Assembly: GCF_001425625.1 (NCBI RefSeq)
Contig: NZ_LMCP01000046.1
Span: forward strand, 88,198 to 152,197
Direction of reading: 5' to 3'
Length of the DNA stretch: 64,000 nucleotides
Source of the DNA: Mesorhizobium sp. Root102
GTDB lineage: Bacteria > Pseudomonadota > Alphaproteobacteria > Rhizobiales > Rhizobiaceae
Every line of letters starts with the position of its first letter. The stretch's first letter is position 1. Of this stretch, positions 16,299 through 25,115 are shown piece after piece. Made by a program: the position numbers and the translations under genes. A model generated the notes under the pieces. It had not been told where the DNA came from and made no database searches. It worked only from the letters and a program-made list of their open reading frames with translations.

Positions 16299-17404
16299 TG
16301 GCGATGACGGCAGCCAACGGCACCAGTGTTTCGATCCAGGATCTGTCTCTCAATTTCGGCGCGATTTCGGTGCTGCAGACCCTCAATCTCGATGTTGCCG
16401 AGGGCGAGTTCATCGTGCTGCTCGGCCCCTCCGGCTGCGGCAAGTCGACTTTGCTCAACTGCATTGCCGGCCTGCTCGACATCTCCGAAGGCTGCATCTT
16501 CATCAAAGGCAAGAACGTCACCTGGGAAGAGCCCAAGGACCGTGGCATCGGCATGGTGTTCCAGTCCTACGCGCTCTATCCGCAAATGACGGTGGAGAAG
16601 AACCTGTCCTTCGGCCTGCGCGTTGCCGGCATACCCAAGGACGAGATCGCCAAGCGGATCGCGCGGGCGGCCGAAATCCTGCAGATCGAGCCGCTGCTGC
16701 AGCGCAAGCCGGCGGCATTGTCCGGCGGCCAGCGCCAGCGCGTGGCGATCGGACGAGCGCTGGTGCGCGACGTCGACGTCTTCCTGTTCGACGAGCCGCT
16801 GTCCAATCTCGATGCCAAGCTGCGCGCCGAACTGCGCGTCGAGATCAAGCTGCTGCATCGCAAGCTGCAGAACACCATGATCTACGTCACCCACGACCAG
16901 ATCGAGGCGATGACGCTGGCCGATCGCATCGCGGTGATGAAGGGCGGCGTCATCCAGCAGCTCGATGCGCCGCAGACCATCTATAACAGACCGGTCAACC
17001 GCTTCGTCGCCGGCTTCCTCGGCTCACCCGCGATGAATTTCATTGATGGAGAGCTGCAGGCTGGCGCTGGGCCAGTGTTCAAGACCGATGGTGTTGTGGT
17101 GCCGCTCGACCGCTACGCCTTCGACGGCACGGTCCGTCCGACCGGTGCTTGCGTGCTCGGTATCCGGCCCGAACACATAGCCTTTGGCGACGCGGCAAGG
17201 TCGATGCCGTTTTCCGCCAGCGGTTCCGTCGAGATCGTCGAGCCGATGGGCTCGGACACGCTGGTGTGGACGAAGCTCGGCGGCCGCAACCTCTCCTTCC
17301 GTGTCGAGGCGGAAAGGACGCTGCGCACTGGCGACCCGATCCAGATCGGTTTCGATCCGGTGCGCGCCTCGCTGTTCGACGCCGCGACCGGCAATCGCCT
17401 GTAA
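16298..17404 (+). CDS. CUT1 sugar ABC transporter ATP-binding protein, MalK/UgpC type
   Basis: A 368-residue ATPase. Walker A GPSGCGKST, signature LSGGQRQRV and Walker B FLFDEPLSNLD are intact. A C-terminal TOBE/OB regulatory region follows from about residue 240 (GIRPEHIAFGD). ATG at 16298 overlaps the permease stop; a GTG three bases upstream and an ATG at 16304 are alternatives. It is the fourth transporter gene, and one such ATPase often serves several CUT1 systems. Confidence 0.93.
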   Translation: MAMTAANGTSVSIQDLSLNFGAISVLQTLNLDVAEGEFIVLLGPSGCGKSTLLNCIAGLLDISEGCIFIKGKNVTWEEPKDRGIGMVFQSYALYPQMTVEKNLSFGLRVAGIPKDEIAKRIARAAEILQIEPLLQRKPAALSGGQRQRVAIGRALVRDVDVFLFDEPLSNLDAKLRAELRVEIKLLHRKLQNTMIYVTHDQIEAMTLADRIAVMKGGVIQQLDAPQTIYNRPVNRFVAGFLGSPAMNFIDGELQAGAGPVFKTDGVVVPLDRYAFDGTVRPTGACVLGIRPEHIAFGDAARSMPFSASGSVEIVEPMGSDTLVWTKLGGRNLSFRVEAERTLRTGDPIQIGFDPVRASLFDAATGNRL

Positions 17405-17457
17405 CGCTCTGAGAATCATCCCCCAAAACCTACCACCAAGCAAAACGGACAGAGACG

Positions 17458-18204
17458 ATGAACTGGTCATTCCAACTTTACAGCGCCCGCAATTTCCTGC
17501 CCTGGGAAGGGGTGCTCGCCACGCTCGGCAAGCTCGGCTACACCCAGGTCGAAGGCTTCGGCGGTGTCTATGACGATCCCAAGGCCTTTCGCACTGAACT
17601 CGACAAGAACGGCCTCGCCATGCCGACCGGGCATTTTTCGATCGACGCGCTCGAGAACGATTTTGACGGCGTGCGCAGAACAGCCGACACACTCGGCATC
17701 ACGCTGCTCATCTGTCCTTTCCTGATGCCCGACCAGCGGCCATCCGACGCCGCCGGCTGGCGCGGCTTTGGTGAGCGTCTGGCAAAGGTCGGCGCCGCCG
17801 CGAAAAAGGCCGGCTACGGCTTTGCCTGGCACAACCATGATTTCGAGTTCAAGAAACTTGCCGACGGGTCGGTGCCGCAGGATCTCATCCTGTCCTCCGC
17901 GCCCGACATCAGCTGGGAGATGGACGTCGCCTGGGTGGTGCGCGGCGGCGACGATCCGCTGCCGTGGATCGAGAAATATGGCAAGCGTATCAGCGCCGTC
18001 CATGTCAAGGACATGGCCAAGCCCGGTGAGGGGCTGGACGAGGACGGTTGGTCGGATGTCGGCCATGGCACCATCGACTGGGCCGGCCTGATCAAGGCGC
18101 TGCGCGCCAAGAGTGCTGCCCAATACTACGTCATGGAACAGGACAACCCCAACGACATCGAGCGCTTCGCCCGCCGATCGATCGCAGCCGTCAAGGCCTA
18201 CTAG
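17458..18204 (+). CDS. Sugar phosphate isomerase/epimerase-like TIM barrel protein
   Basis: A 248-residue xylose-isomerase-like TIM barrel. Likely metal and catalytic residues lie in QVEGFGG, WHNHDFEF, WEMDVAWV and VHVKDM, and a final Glu in YVMEQDNP. Proteins of this group act as isomerases, epimerases or 3-keto-glycoside-processing enzymes. It follows the ATPase by 53 bases and precedes a Gfo/Idh/MocA oxidoreductase. This pairing is common in pathways that oxidise a sugar ring hydroxyl and then rearrange the keto sugar. Substrate unknown. Confidence 0.85.
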   Translation: MNWSFQLYSARNFLPWEGVLATLGKLGYTQVEGFGGVYDDPKAFRTELDKNGLAMPTGHFSIDALENDFDGVRRTADTLGITLLICPFLMPDQRPSDAAGWRGFGERLAKVGAAAKKAGYGFAWHNHDFEFKKLADGSVPQDLILSSAPDISWEMDVAWVVRGGDDPLPWIEKYGKRISAVHVKDMAKPGEGLDEDGWSDVGHGTIDWAGLIKALRAKSAAQYYVMEQDNPNDIERFARRSIAAVKAY

Positions 18205-18215
18205 GAGCAATCAGC

Positions 18216-19358
18216 ATGGCAAAGAAACTTGGCATCGGCGTCATCGGCTGCGGCAACATCTCGAAGGCGTATTTTTCGCTGGCGCCGCTGTTTCGCGGCA
18301 TCGAGATGCGCGCCTGCGCCGACATCAACATGGAGGCGGCCAAGGCGCGGGCGAAGGAGTTCAAGCTGCGCGCCGAAACCGTCGAAGACCTGCTCAAGGC
18401 CGACGACATCGACATCATCGTCAACCTGACCATCCCGGCGGTGCACTACGAGGTATCGAAGCAGATCCTCGACGCCGGCAAGCACGTCTATTCGGAAAAG
18501 CCGTTCGTGCTGTCGGTCAAGGAAGGCCAGGATCTCAAGGCGCGGGCGGAGAAGAAGGGGCTGCGCATCGGCTCGGCGCCCGACACGTTCCTCGGCGGTG
18601 CGCACCAACTGGTCCGTGAGCTGATCGATGAGGGGAAACTCGGCAAGATCACCAGCGGCACCTGCCACGTGATGGGCCACGGCATGGAGCACTGGCACCC
18701 CAATCCGGACTTCTTCTTCCAGCCAGGGGCAGGCCCGGTGCTCGACATCGGACCGTATTACATCACCAATCTGATCCAGCTGATCGGGCCGGTGAAACAG
18801 GTCGCGGCCTTCGCGACGACGCCGGCCAAGGAGCGCACGATCAGCTCAAAGCCGCGTGCGGGTGAGAAGATACCGGTCAACACGCCGACGACCATCCATG
18901 GCCTGCTGGAGTTCGAGAATGGCGCCGTAGTGACGCTCAACACCAGCTGGGACGTCTGGGCTCACGGCCACGCGCCGATGGAACTCTATGGCGAGACGGG
19001 CACGGTGTTCGTGCCGGATCCGAATTTCTTCGGCGGCGATGTGCGCTTCACGCAAGACAGCAAGCCGGTCAAGAAGCTGCCGAAATGGAAGCACCCGTTC
19101 GGCGTTCCCAACGAAATGCATGGACAAGGCATGATGGCCAACTACCGCACATCAGGCCTCGCCGACATGGCGGTGGCGATCACGGAAGGCCGCCCGCACC
19201 GCTGCTCGATGGAGCTGGCGCTGCATGCCGTCGACGTGATGACCGGCCTGTTGCGCTCCGGCGAAACCGGCAAGTTCGTCGCCATGCAGACCACCTGCGA
19301 ACGGCCGGCCGCACTGGGCGTCAAGGAAGCCAAGGATCTCTTGGCGAAGAAGAAGTAG
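18216..19358 (+). CDS. Gfo/Idh/MocA-family sugar oxidoreductase
   Basis: A 380-residue NAD(P)-dependent dehydrogenase. The Rossmann motif GVIGCGNISKAYF is at the N-terminus and the family YSEKPF motif is near residue 90. The C-terminal alpha/beta substrate domain contains GPYYITNLIQLIGP. ATG at 18216 is preceded by TAGGAGCAA, and the gene starts 11 bases after the TIM-barrel gene. It probably oxidises or reduces the imported sugar, possibly at C3, in concert with the TIM-barrel protein. Confidence 0.9.
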   Translation: MAKKLGIGVIGCGNISKAYFSLAPLFRGIEMRACADINMEAAKARAKEFKLRAETVEDLLKADDIDIIVNLTIPAVHYEVSKQILDAGKHVYSEKPFVLSVKEGQDLKARAEKKGLRIGSAPDTFLGGAHQLVRELIDEGKLGKITSGTCHVMGHGMEHWHPNPDFFFQPGAGPVLDIGPYYITNLIQLIGPVKQVAAFATTPAKERTISSKPRAGEKIPVNTPTTIHGLLEFENGAVVTLNTSWDVWAHGHAPMELYGETGTVFVPDPNFFGGDVRFTQDSKPVKKLPKWKHPFGVPNEMHGQGMMANYRTSGLADMAVAITEGRPHRCSMELALHAVDVMTGLLRSGETGKFVAMQTTCERPAALGVKEAKDLLAKKK

Positions 19359-19366
19359 ACACCTCA

Positions 19367-19396
19367 ACCCTCTCCCCGTTCCGACGGGGAGAGGGT
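19367..19396. repeat. Perfect hairpin of a common rhizobial intergenic repeat type
   Basis: ACCCTCTCCCCGT and ACGGGGAGAGGGT form a perfect 13-bp stem with a TCCG loop, followed by AAGGGTGAGGGG. I recall CCCTCTCCCCGT...ACGGGGAGAGGGT as abundant in Rhizobiales intergenic regions. It starts 8 bases after the oxidoreductase stop and may act as a transcription attenuator before the aldo/keto reductase gene. Confidence 0.7.
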
Positions 19397-19467
19397 AAGG
19401 GTGAGGGGCGGAGCCCACTCGCCGCGCTGACGCGATGCCTGGCTCGCTTCCATTTGAGGATTTTCCG

Positions 19468-20514
19468 ATGCCCTATAGTCCCGCCGAAAACCGCTACGAG
19501 AAAATGATCTACAATCGCTGTGGCCGCTCCGGCCTGAAGCTGCCGGCGATCTCGCTGGGGCTGTGGCACAATTTCGGCAACGACACGCCGCACAAGACCA
19601 AGCAGGCGATCGCGCGCAAGGCCTTCGATCTTGGCATCACGCATTTCGACCTCGCCAACAATTACGGTCCGCCGCCCGGCTCGGCCGAGACCGCTTTTGG
19701 CGAGATCCTGCGCACCGACTTCGCCGCCTACCGCGACGAACTGATCATCTCGACCAAGGCCGGCTACGAGATGTGGGCCGGTCCCTACGGCGAATGGGGC
19801 GGGCGCAAATACATGCTGGCCAGCCTCGACCAGAGCCTGAGGCGGATGGGTCTCGACTATGTCGACATCTTCTATTCGCACCGTTTCGATCCCGACACGC
19901 CGCTGGAAGAAACCATGGGCGCGCTCGACCATGCCGTGCGCTCGGGCAAGGCGCTCTATGCCGGCATCTCGTCCTACAATTCGCAGCGCACGCGCGAGGC
20001 CGCCGATATCTTGAAGCAGCTTGGCACGCCTTGCGTCATTCACCAGCCGAGCTATTCGATGCTGAACCGCTGGGTCGAGGAAGACGGCCTGCTCGACACG
20101 CTCGAAGGGCTCGGCGTCGGCTCCATCGTGTTCTCGCCGCTGGCGCAAGGCATGCTCACCAACAAGTATCTCGGCGGCATTCCCGACGGCAGCCGTGCTT
20201 CCCAGGGCAAGTCGCTGAAGACAGCGTTTATCAACGACAAGACCATCGCCAACATCAAGGCGCTCGACGCCATCGCCGGCAAGCGCGGGCAGACGCTGGC
20301 GCAGATGGCGCTGGCCTGGGTGCTGCGCAGGGGCAGGGTGACCTCGGCGCTGATAGGCGCCAGCCGGCCGGAGCAGGTCGAGGACTGCGTTGGCGCGCTC
20401 AAGGTGCTCGACTTCAGCGATACCGAACTCGCCGAGATCGACACCTATGCGCGCGAGTCCGACATCAATCTGTGGGCGGCTTCGGCTGAACGCAAAGGTC
20501 CGCCAAGGAAATAA
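19468..20514 (+). CDS. Aldo/keto reductase, YghZ/AKR14-like
   Basis: A 348-residue NADPH-dependent reductase resembling YghZ (L-glyceraldehyde 3-phosphate reductase) and voltage-gated potassium channel beta-like proteins. Tetrad residues are in HFDLANNYGPPPG, ISTKAGYEMW and YSHRFDPDTP; the C-terminal cofactor motif is ALIGASRPEQVED. ATG at 19468 follows GAGGA; an upstream in-frame ATG at 19435 lacks a ribosome site. It is the last gene of the sugar operon and is closed by a strong terminator. It may detoxify aldehyde products or act in the sugar pathway. Confidence 0.88.
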   Translation: MPYSPAENRYEKMIYNRCGRSGLKLPAISLGLWHNFGNDTPHKTKQAIARKAFDLGITHFDLANNYGPPPGSAETAFGEILRTDFAAYRDELIISTKAGYEMWAGPYGEWGGRKYMLASLDQSLRRMGLDYVDIFYSHRFDPDTPLEETMGALDHAVRSGKALYAGISSYNSQRTREAADILKQLGTPCVIHQPSYSMLNRWVEEDGLLDTLEGLGVGSIVFSPLAQGMLTNKYLGGIPDGSRASQGKSLKTAFINDKTIANIKALDAIAGKRGQTLAQMALAWVLRRGRVTSALIGASRPEQVEDCVGALKVLDFSDTELAEIDTYARESDINLWAASAERKGPPRK

Positions 20515-20537
20515 GCCCTGTCGATAAGCCGGCAAAC

Positions 20538-20565
20538 AAAAACGGCGGGACCTCCCGCCGTTTTT
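20538..20565. terminator. Bidirectional rho-independent terminator
   Basis: AAAAACGGCGGGA and TCCCGCCGTTTTT form a perfect inverted repeat with A- and T-runs at the two ends. It separates the rightward aldo/keto reductase gene from the leftward trypsin-like protease gene. Confidence 0.9.
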
Positions 20566-20590
20566 CATGTGAAGGCGAAATGGCCGTGGT

Positions 20591-21688
20591 TCAGGGCGTC
20601 TTCGGCTTCTGCGCCGTGCCCAGTCCCGGCTTGGGTTTGGCAGGCGCCGGAGCAGAGGTTTTCATCTTCGTCTCGATCCAGCCGGTGTAGTTGGCCAGCC
20701 GCGTGTAGATGCCGTAGGCGTCCTTGTGACCGCAGGCCGCACTGCCGTCCGCCGGGCCTTCGCCCCAGCTGACGACGCCGACCTGGACCGGCCCGTCGGC
20801 GCCGGTCATGAACAGCGGGCCGCCGCTGTCGCCGTTGCAGGCGTCGCGCACGCCGCTGGTGGTGCCGGCGCAGATCATGTTGCCGGTCAGCGGGTCGGTC
20901 ATATCGGCGGCGATCGCATTGGCGGCTGCGTCGATGCCCTTTTCTGAATAGCGCATACGGCGGGACAGATCGCCAAGTGCCGCCTTCAGATCATGTGCAT
21001 AGATGGCCTTGATGCCGGTGTTGCAGGCCTGGTTCGGCTGCAGGTCGAGGTCGGCAACCATCAGCGTGGTCGGGAAGGTGCCATCCTGCATCTTGCCCCA
21101 GCCGGTGACCGTCGTCTTGCCGGTGTCGGGCGTTGCGTCATGGGTGACCTTGATGGTCGGCGCACCGGCCGGCTCGGCAAGCCGGAGCAGGCCGAGGTCG
21201 TTGTCGAGCGTCTGCTCGCTGTAGCCTTCGTTGACGATGACCTCCACGACCTTGTGGCGTTTGCCCTCGCTGAGGTCGGTGGCGCCGGTCAGCACGGTGA
21301 CGCTCTCAGGCGAAATCGGCTGGCCCTCGTCGTTAAGGCAGTGTGCTGCCGTCAGCACCCATTGCGGAGCGATCAGGCTGCCGCCGCAGAACTGTGCATT
21401 GGCCTGAGAGGCTGGGTTCTCGTCCAGCCTGTCGGTGGTGAGCAGCGCGACCTGGAACGGATAGGCGCCTTTTTCGGCCTGGTTGCCGCCATAGACGCGG
21501 TCGGCGCCGTCGGGGTTCTCCGCCGCAGCCTTCGCCCTGGCTTCCGTCACGCGCTTCATTGGCGAGACCGCCGCCTCCGGTCGGGCGGCACCTTCGTCCG
21601 CCTGGGCAGTGTTGGCGGCCGTAAAGGCCGCAGCCATGCCGAGCAAAGACGCGGCGGCGATCGGCCTGAACCGATGGATGATGTGCAC
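20591..21688 (-). CDS. Exported trypsin-like serine protease (S1A), zymogen-type
   Basis: A 365-residue secreted protease. The signal peptide ends near NTAQA (about residue 24), followed by a ~45-residue pro-region and the activation-like site ADR-VYGG, comparable to R-IVGG in trypsinogens. Catalytic His116 (TAAHCL), Asp164 (DNDLGLL) and Ser288 (GDSGGP) are present. An Asp six residues before Ser288 (DACNGDSGG) predicts cleavage after Arg or Lys. A Pro/Lys-rich tail ends the protein. GTG at 21688 follows AGGAGG; longer frames upstream lack this. It is divergent from the V8-like protease and opens the protease-rich block. Confidence 0.9.
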   Translation of the reverse strand: MHIIHRFRPIAAASLLGMAAAFTAANTAQADEGAARPEAAVSPMKRVTEARAKAAAENPDGADRVYGGNQAEKGAYPFQVALLTTDRLDENPASQANAQFCGGSLIAPQWVLTAAHCLNDEGQPISPESVTVLTGATDLSEGKRHKVVEVIVNEGYSEQTLDNDLGLLRLAEPAGAPTIKVTHDATPDTGKTTVTGWGKMQDGTFPTTLMVADLDLQPNQACNTGIKAIYAHDLKAALGDLSRRMRYSEKGIDAAANAIAADMTDPLTGNMICAGTTSGVRDACNGDSGGPLFMTGADGPVQVGVVSWGEGPADGSAACGHKDAYGIYTRLANYTGWIETKMKTSAPAPAKPKPGLGTAQKPKTP

Positions 21689-22037
21689 CTGAAATCCTCC
21701 TGAGACACGTTCCCGAACGAGCCAGCCCCGGCGCATCATCAACGAAACAGTCGCCGGCAAGCAGGCGTTGCTTCGCGGATCGCGTTCCCGTGCGGAACCC
21801 ACTCAAAACCCTATAGCCCCCCACGGGCTACGTGGAAGCGATTTGTCATTCCAATGTTGTATTAATTTAGGCAATATATCCGCGCGGGTGTCTTTGGCGG
21901 GGGCCTTCGACAGACCGCATGGGGTGATGGTCAGGTTCAGGTGCTGGTAACCAAACTCATTTTTCGACTTCACCACGATCTCGACAATATTTCTGTATTT
22001 TGATCCAGTCCTTGCTGACTTTTGGGAGAGTCTCACC
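21689..22037. other. Gene-free stretch between two divergent protease genes
   Basis: These 349 bases separate the trypsin-like and V8-like protease starts and must hold both promoters. The half nearer the V8-like gene is AT-richer than its surroundings. I found no convincing dyad and no gene. Confidence 0.5.
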
Positions 22038-23132
22038 ATGACAAAACTGACAAACGCACTTATTGCGTCCGCATTGCTTTCCACCGCGATGTGGACGGTC
22101 CCGGTTTTTGCCGCCGATCCTGGCTCCGCCAGTGCAGGCAATGGTGAAAGCATGCGGGATGTGACTTCAGGCGACTACAAGCCCGGGCGGGCAAAGCCAA
22201 TCGCACCGCCGAAGCTGACTGACGAAGACAGCCGCGCCGCGCCGCTTGCTGACGAGGCAACGGCTGTCAAATCCTACGGCATCGTCGGACGGTCCGCCGA
22301 TGGCAAGGAGATCAAGATCGAGCCCAGCGAAGCGCTGCGGGACCTTATCATCAAGGAACTGAATGCTCCGGCCACTGGAAAAGACGGGGCTGAGCGCAAG
22401 ACCGATGATCCGGACCTCGGCGAAGGCGAAGCCGGCCGCCAGGTTTTCGGCACCGACGATCGCGAGCAGGTCAAGAACACCAAGACTTATCCGTTCTCGG
22501 CAATCGGCTATCTCGAAGCCAAGTCGCCGAAGACGGGCAGCTTTGGCAGCTGTTCGGCAACGCTGATCGGCCCGCGCACGGTGCTCACCGCGGCGCACTG
22601 CCTCTACAGCCATGAGGACAAGGACTGGCTTTCTGACTATCTGTTCGTGCCGGGTCTCAACGGCAGCACGGCCGACGACGCACCGTTCGGCGCCTTCAGC
22701 TTTGAAAGCGCCTATGTGCTGCAAGGCTTCATCGACAACTACCAGGGCTATTATGGTTCGGTCCTCCTGTGGGATCTCGGCATCGTCACGCTGAAGCAGG
22801 ATGTCGGTACCAACCTCGGCTGGCTGGGCTATGCCAACTATGACGATCTCGGCGACTTCACCGCCAACCTCGTCGGCTACCCCGGCGACAAGCCGATGGG
22901 CACGATGTGGAAGGCAAATTGCGAAGTGCATGCCGAAAACATCGCTCCGGAATATTTCCAGTATGACTGCGATACGTTCCCGGGGTCGAGCGGCAGTTCG
23001 GTCTATGCCTACGACAACAAGGCCAAGCAGCGCATCATCACCGGTGTCAACGTGGCGGAAAGCCCAGACGCGAATACCGCCGTGCGGCTGAACGCTGCCA
23101 ACGTCCAGTGGATCAACAGCCTGTATAAATAG
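22038..23132 (+). CDS. Exported V8-like (glutamyl endopeptidase family) serine protease
   Basis: A 364-residue S1B-type protease. The signal peptide ends at PVFAA (about residue 25). A ~130-residue pro-region follows, and the catalytic domain carries His187 (TAAHCL), Asp246 (LLWDLGIV) and Ser318 (FPGSSGSSV). The GSSGSS form of the Ser motif is typical of V8 and related bacterial proteases rather than trypsin. ATG at 22038 follows GGGAGAG. It lies divergent from the trypsin-like gene and upstream of the MORN-repeat gene. Glu specificity is typical of the family but not proven here. Confidence 0.88.
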   Translation: MTKLTNALIASALLSTAMWTVPVFAADPGSASAGNGESMRDVTSGDYKPGRAKPIAPPKLTDEDSRAAPLADEATAVKSYGIVGRSADGKEIKIEPSEALRDLIIKELNAPATGKDGAERKTDDPDLGEGEAGRQVFGTDDREQVKNTKTYPFSAIGYLEAKSPKTGSFGSCSATLIGPRTVLTAAHCLYSHEDKDWLSDYLFVPGLNGSTADDAPFGAFSFESAYVLQGFIDNYQGYYGSVLLWDLGIVTLKQDVGTNLGWLGYANYDDLGDFTANLVGYPGDKPMGTMWKANCEVHAENIAPEYFQYDCDTFPGSSGSSVYAYDNKAKQRIITGVNVAESPDANTAVRLNAANVQWINSLYK

Positions 23133-23159
23133 TCGCTGCGCATTCGCGGTGGAGACAAG

Positions 23160-23188
23160 GGCGGCGGAGCAATCCCGCCGTCTTTTTC
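23160..23188 (+). terminator. Rho-independent terminator after the V8-like protease
   Basis: CGGCGG (23162-23167) pairs with CCGCCG (23175-23180), extended by G-T and G-C pairs, and is followed by TCTTTTTC. It lies 28 bases after the stop codon. Confidence 0.7.
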
Positions 23189-23281
23189 TTGGCGGGCACT
23201 TCCTTTGCGGTTCTCTTGCACGAGGCCGGCTCGCCGACTACGCTTGAACGGCCAAGGGGTTGGCATCCAAAGGGGTTTGGG

Positions 23282-25114
23282 ATGGCGCGGGCAAAGGCAG
23301 TGTTGGGGATCGCGGCGGGGTCGATGCTGGCTGCACTGATGTTTTCGCCGGCCTTCGCCGATCCTGCGGCCGCACCTGCCGGTGGCGCCTGGGCGGAACG
23401 GGTGCAGATCGTCTACCACGCGGACACGCGCTCGGTGCTGCGCAGGACGGTCCGGGTGTGGGACTTCCATCCGGAAAAGAACCTTGACTTCGTCTGGGAG
23501 CCGGCGGCGGGCCAGTCACCCGACCGGACGATTGCCGAAGACGGCACCATCAACGGCAAGGGCAGGCTTGTGTGGCGGGTGCGCGGCTCGGCGAGCTACG
23601 ATCCCAAAACCATCTATTCCAGCTATTTCGGTGACATCAGGAATGGCCGACCCGACGGGCAGGGCCGGCTCGAACTGCGCTCGGGCGAGGTTTTCGACGG
23701 GCATTGGCTCGCCGGGGAACTCTACGGAAAGGGCATCCATATCGATGCCGACGGCAACCGCTATGAGGGGCAGTTCGTTGCCGGCGTGCCGAACGGCGCA
23801 GGGCGGATGCTGTCAAGGACCGGTGAGATCTTTGCCGGCTCATTTGTCGACGGGTTGAAGAATGGCAAGGGCCGCACCCGGCTTGCCGGCGGCACTGTTT
23901 ACGACTCGCAATGGACAATGGGCAAGGAGGTCGGCGGCTCGCGCCCCGACGTGCTGGCCGATGCCAGGGTCAGCGGGCTCCTCAAGGCGCAGACCGGCGG
24001 TGGCGACGCCGACAAGGTCGAGATCGGCGTCGCGGTCGACCAGCGCATGACCCAGCAATCCGACATTCAGTATCAGCATCTGGTGCGTGACGAAGACATC
24101 GCCATCTATCCGCAGTCCGACCAGTACAACGACGCTTGGAACGGCACCGGCCAGGTCGCCACCGGCAACGTCTATGAAGGTATGGACTGGGAGGCAGCGC
24201 CGGCCTTTGCCGAGGTCGATCTCAAGACGTCGGACCGGACCAAGGTCAAGCTCGACAGCCTGGAGATGAAGGTCGCCGCCAGCGATGCCTATCGCAAGCC
24301 GATGCTGTCGATATCTGAGCATTTCGGCTGCGTCGGCTTCCGGCCGGATTTCTCGATCGTCAACAATGGCTGGGGCGACGCCAAGGACATGAAGATGTCG
24401 ATCCAGTTCACCGCGGTCGACGACGAGGGCAACCCGACCGGTGAGCCAAGCCGCATGTACAGCAAGGACATCGGCAATTTCGGTGACGGTGTCGACGTGT
24501 CGGTCAAGAGCGTGCTCACCGAAGCCGGCGTCGACACGGCGAGCCTCGAGACGGGACGTTTTCCCTGTCCCTCGGTGGACAGTCTCAATGTCTGCCGCAG
24601 CCAGCTGACCAACAAGATCAAGTTCGGCGAGGTCGGCGACTATCTCGGCAACATGCAACAGGCGATGACGCTGAATGCGATCGGCAAGTTCGACTATTCG
24701 TGGGCGGATGACGAAGGTCATGTCTACCAGCAGAGCGAGCCGTTCCGCACCTCCATCACCATGGCGGTCTTCGAGACGCCGGAATCGATGGCAGAATGCG
24801 GCGACGGCGGCGGCGGTACACCGGAAGCCATGCGCTACCAGAACATCGAGTTCCCGATCGGCAAGCATGACTACACCATTGCCATGCCGCTGCGCGGCAA
24901 CAAGAAGATCAGCGCCTACACAGCGCGGCTGAAGATGTGGTCGTCAATGTCGTCAATCCACAGCTTCAGCATCGCCGCGCATTTTGCCGACGGCAGCGTG
25001 CGCGAGAGCAAGCCGGTCACTTTCTTCTATTTCCGGCCGAAGCAGTCGCTGTTCGAGACCAAGACCGAGCCGGCGGCCTGCTATCTGCCGCGCGACATGG
25101 TCGGTTGCGGATAG
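23282..25114 (+). CDS. Exported MORN-repeat protein of unknown function
   Basis: 610 residues with a signal peptide ending at PAFA (about residue 26). About four MORN repeats (YxGxxxNGxxxGxGxxx pattern, for example YFGDIRNGRPDGQGRL and YEGQFVAGVPNGAGRML) span residues 113-210, with a related piece near 88-98. The remaining ~400 residues, including a beta-rich C-terminal half with conserved Cys (SEHFGCVGF, GRFPCPSVDSLNVCRS, ACYLPRDMVGCG), match no family I recognise. ATG at 23282 was chosen because it gives a clean signal peptide. It converges, with one base between stop codons, on the caspase operon. MORN repeats usually bind lipid or proteins, so an envelope scaffold role is possible. Confidence 0.78.
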   Translation: MARAKAVLGIAAGSMLAALMFSPAFADPAAAPAGGAWAERVQIVYHADTRSVLRRTVRVWDFHPEKNLDFVWEPAAGQSPDRTIAEDGTINGKGRLVWRVRGSASYDPKTIYSSYFGDIRNGRPDGQGRLELRSGEVFDGHWLAGELYGKGIHIDADGNRYEGQFVAGVPNGAGRMLSRTGEIFAGSFVDGLKNGKGRTRLAGGTVYDSQWTMGKEVGGSRPDVLADARVSGLLKAQTGGGDADKVEIGVAVDQRMTQQSDIQYQHLVRDEDIAIYPQSDQYNDAWNGTGQVATGNVYEGMDWEAAPAFAEVDLKTSDRTKVKLDSLEMKVAASDAYRKPMLSISEHFGCVGFRPDFSIVNNGWGDAKDMKMSIQFTAVDDEGNPTGEPSRMYSKDIGNFGDGVDVSVKSVLTEAGVDTASLETGRFPCPSVDSLNVCRSQLTNKIKFGEVGDYLGNMQQAMTLNAIGKFDYSWADDEGHVYQQSEPFRTSITMAVFETPESMAECGDGGGGTPEAMRYQNIEFPIGKHDYTIAMPLRGNKKISAYTARLKMWSSMSSIHSFSIAAHFADGSVRESKPVTFFYFRPKQSLFETKTEPAACYLPRDMVGCG

Positions 25115-25115
25115 G

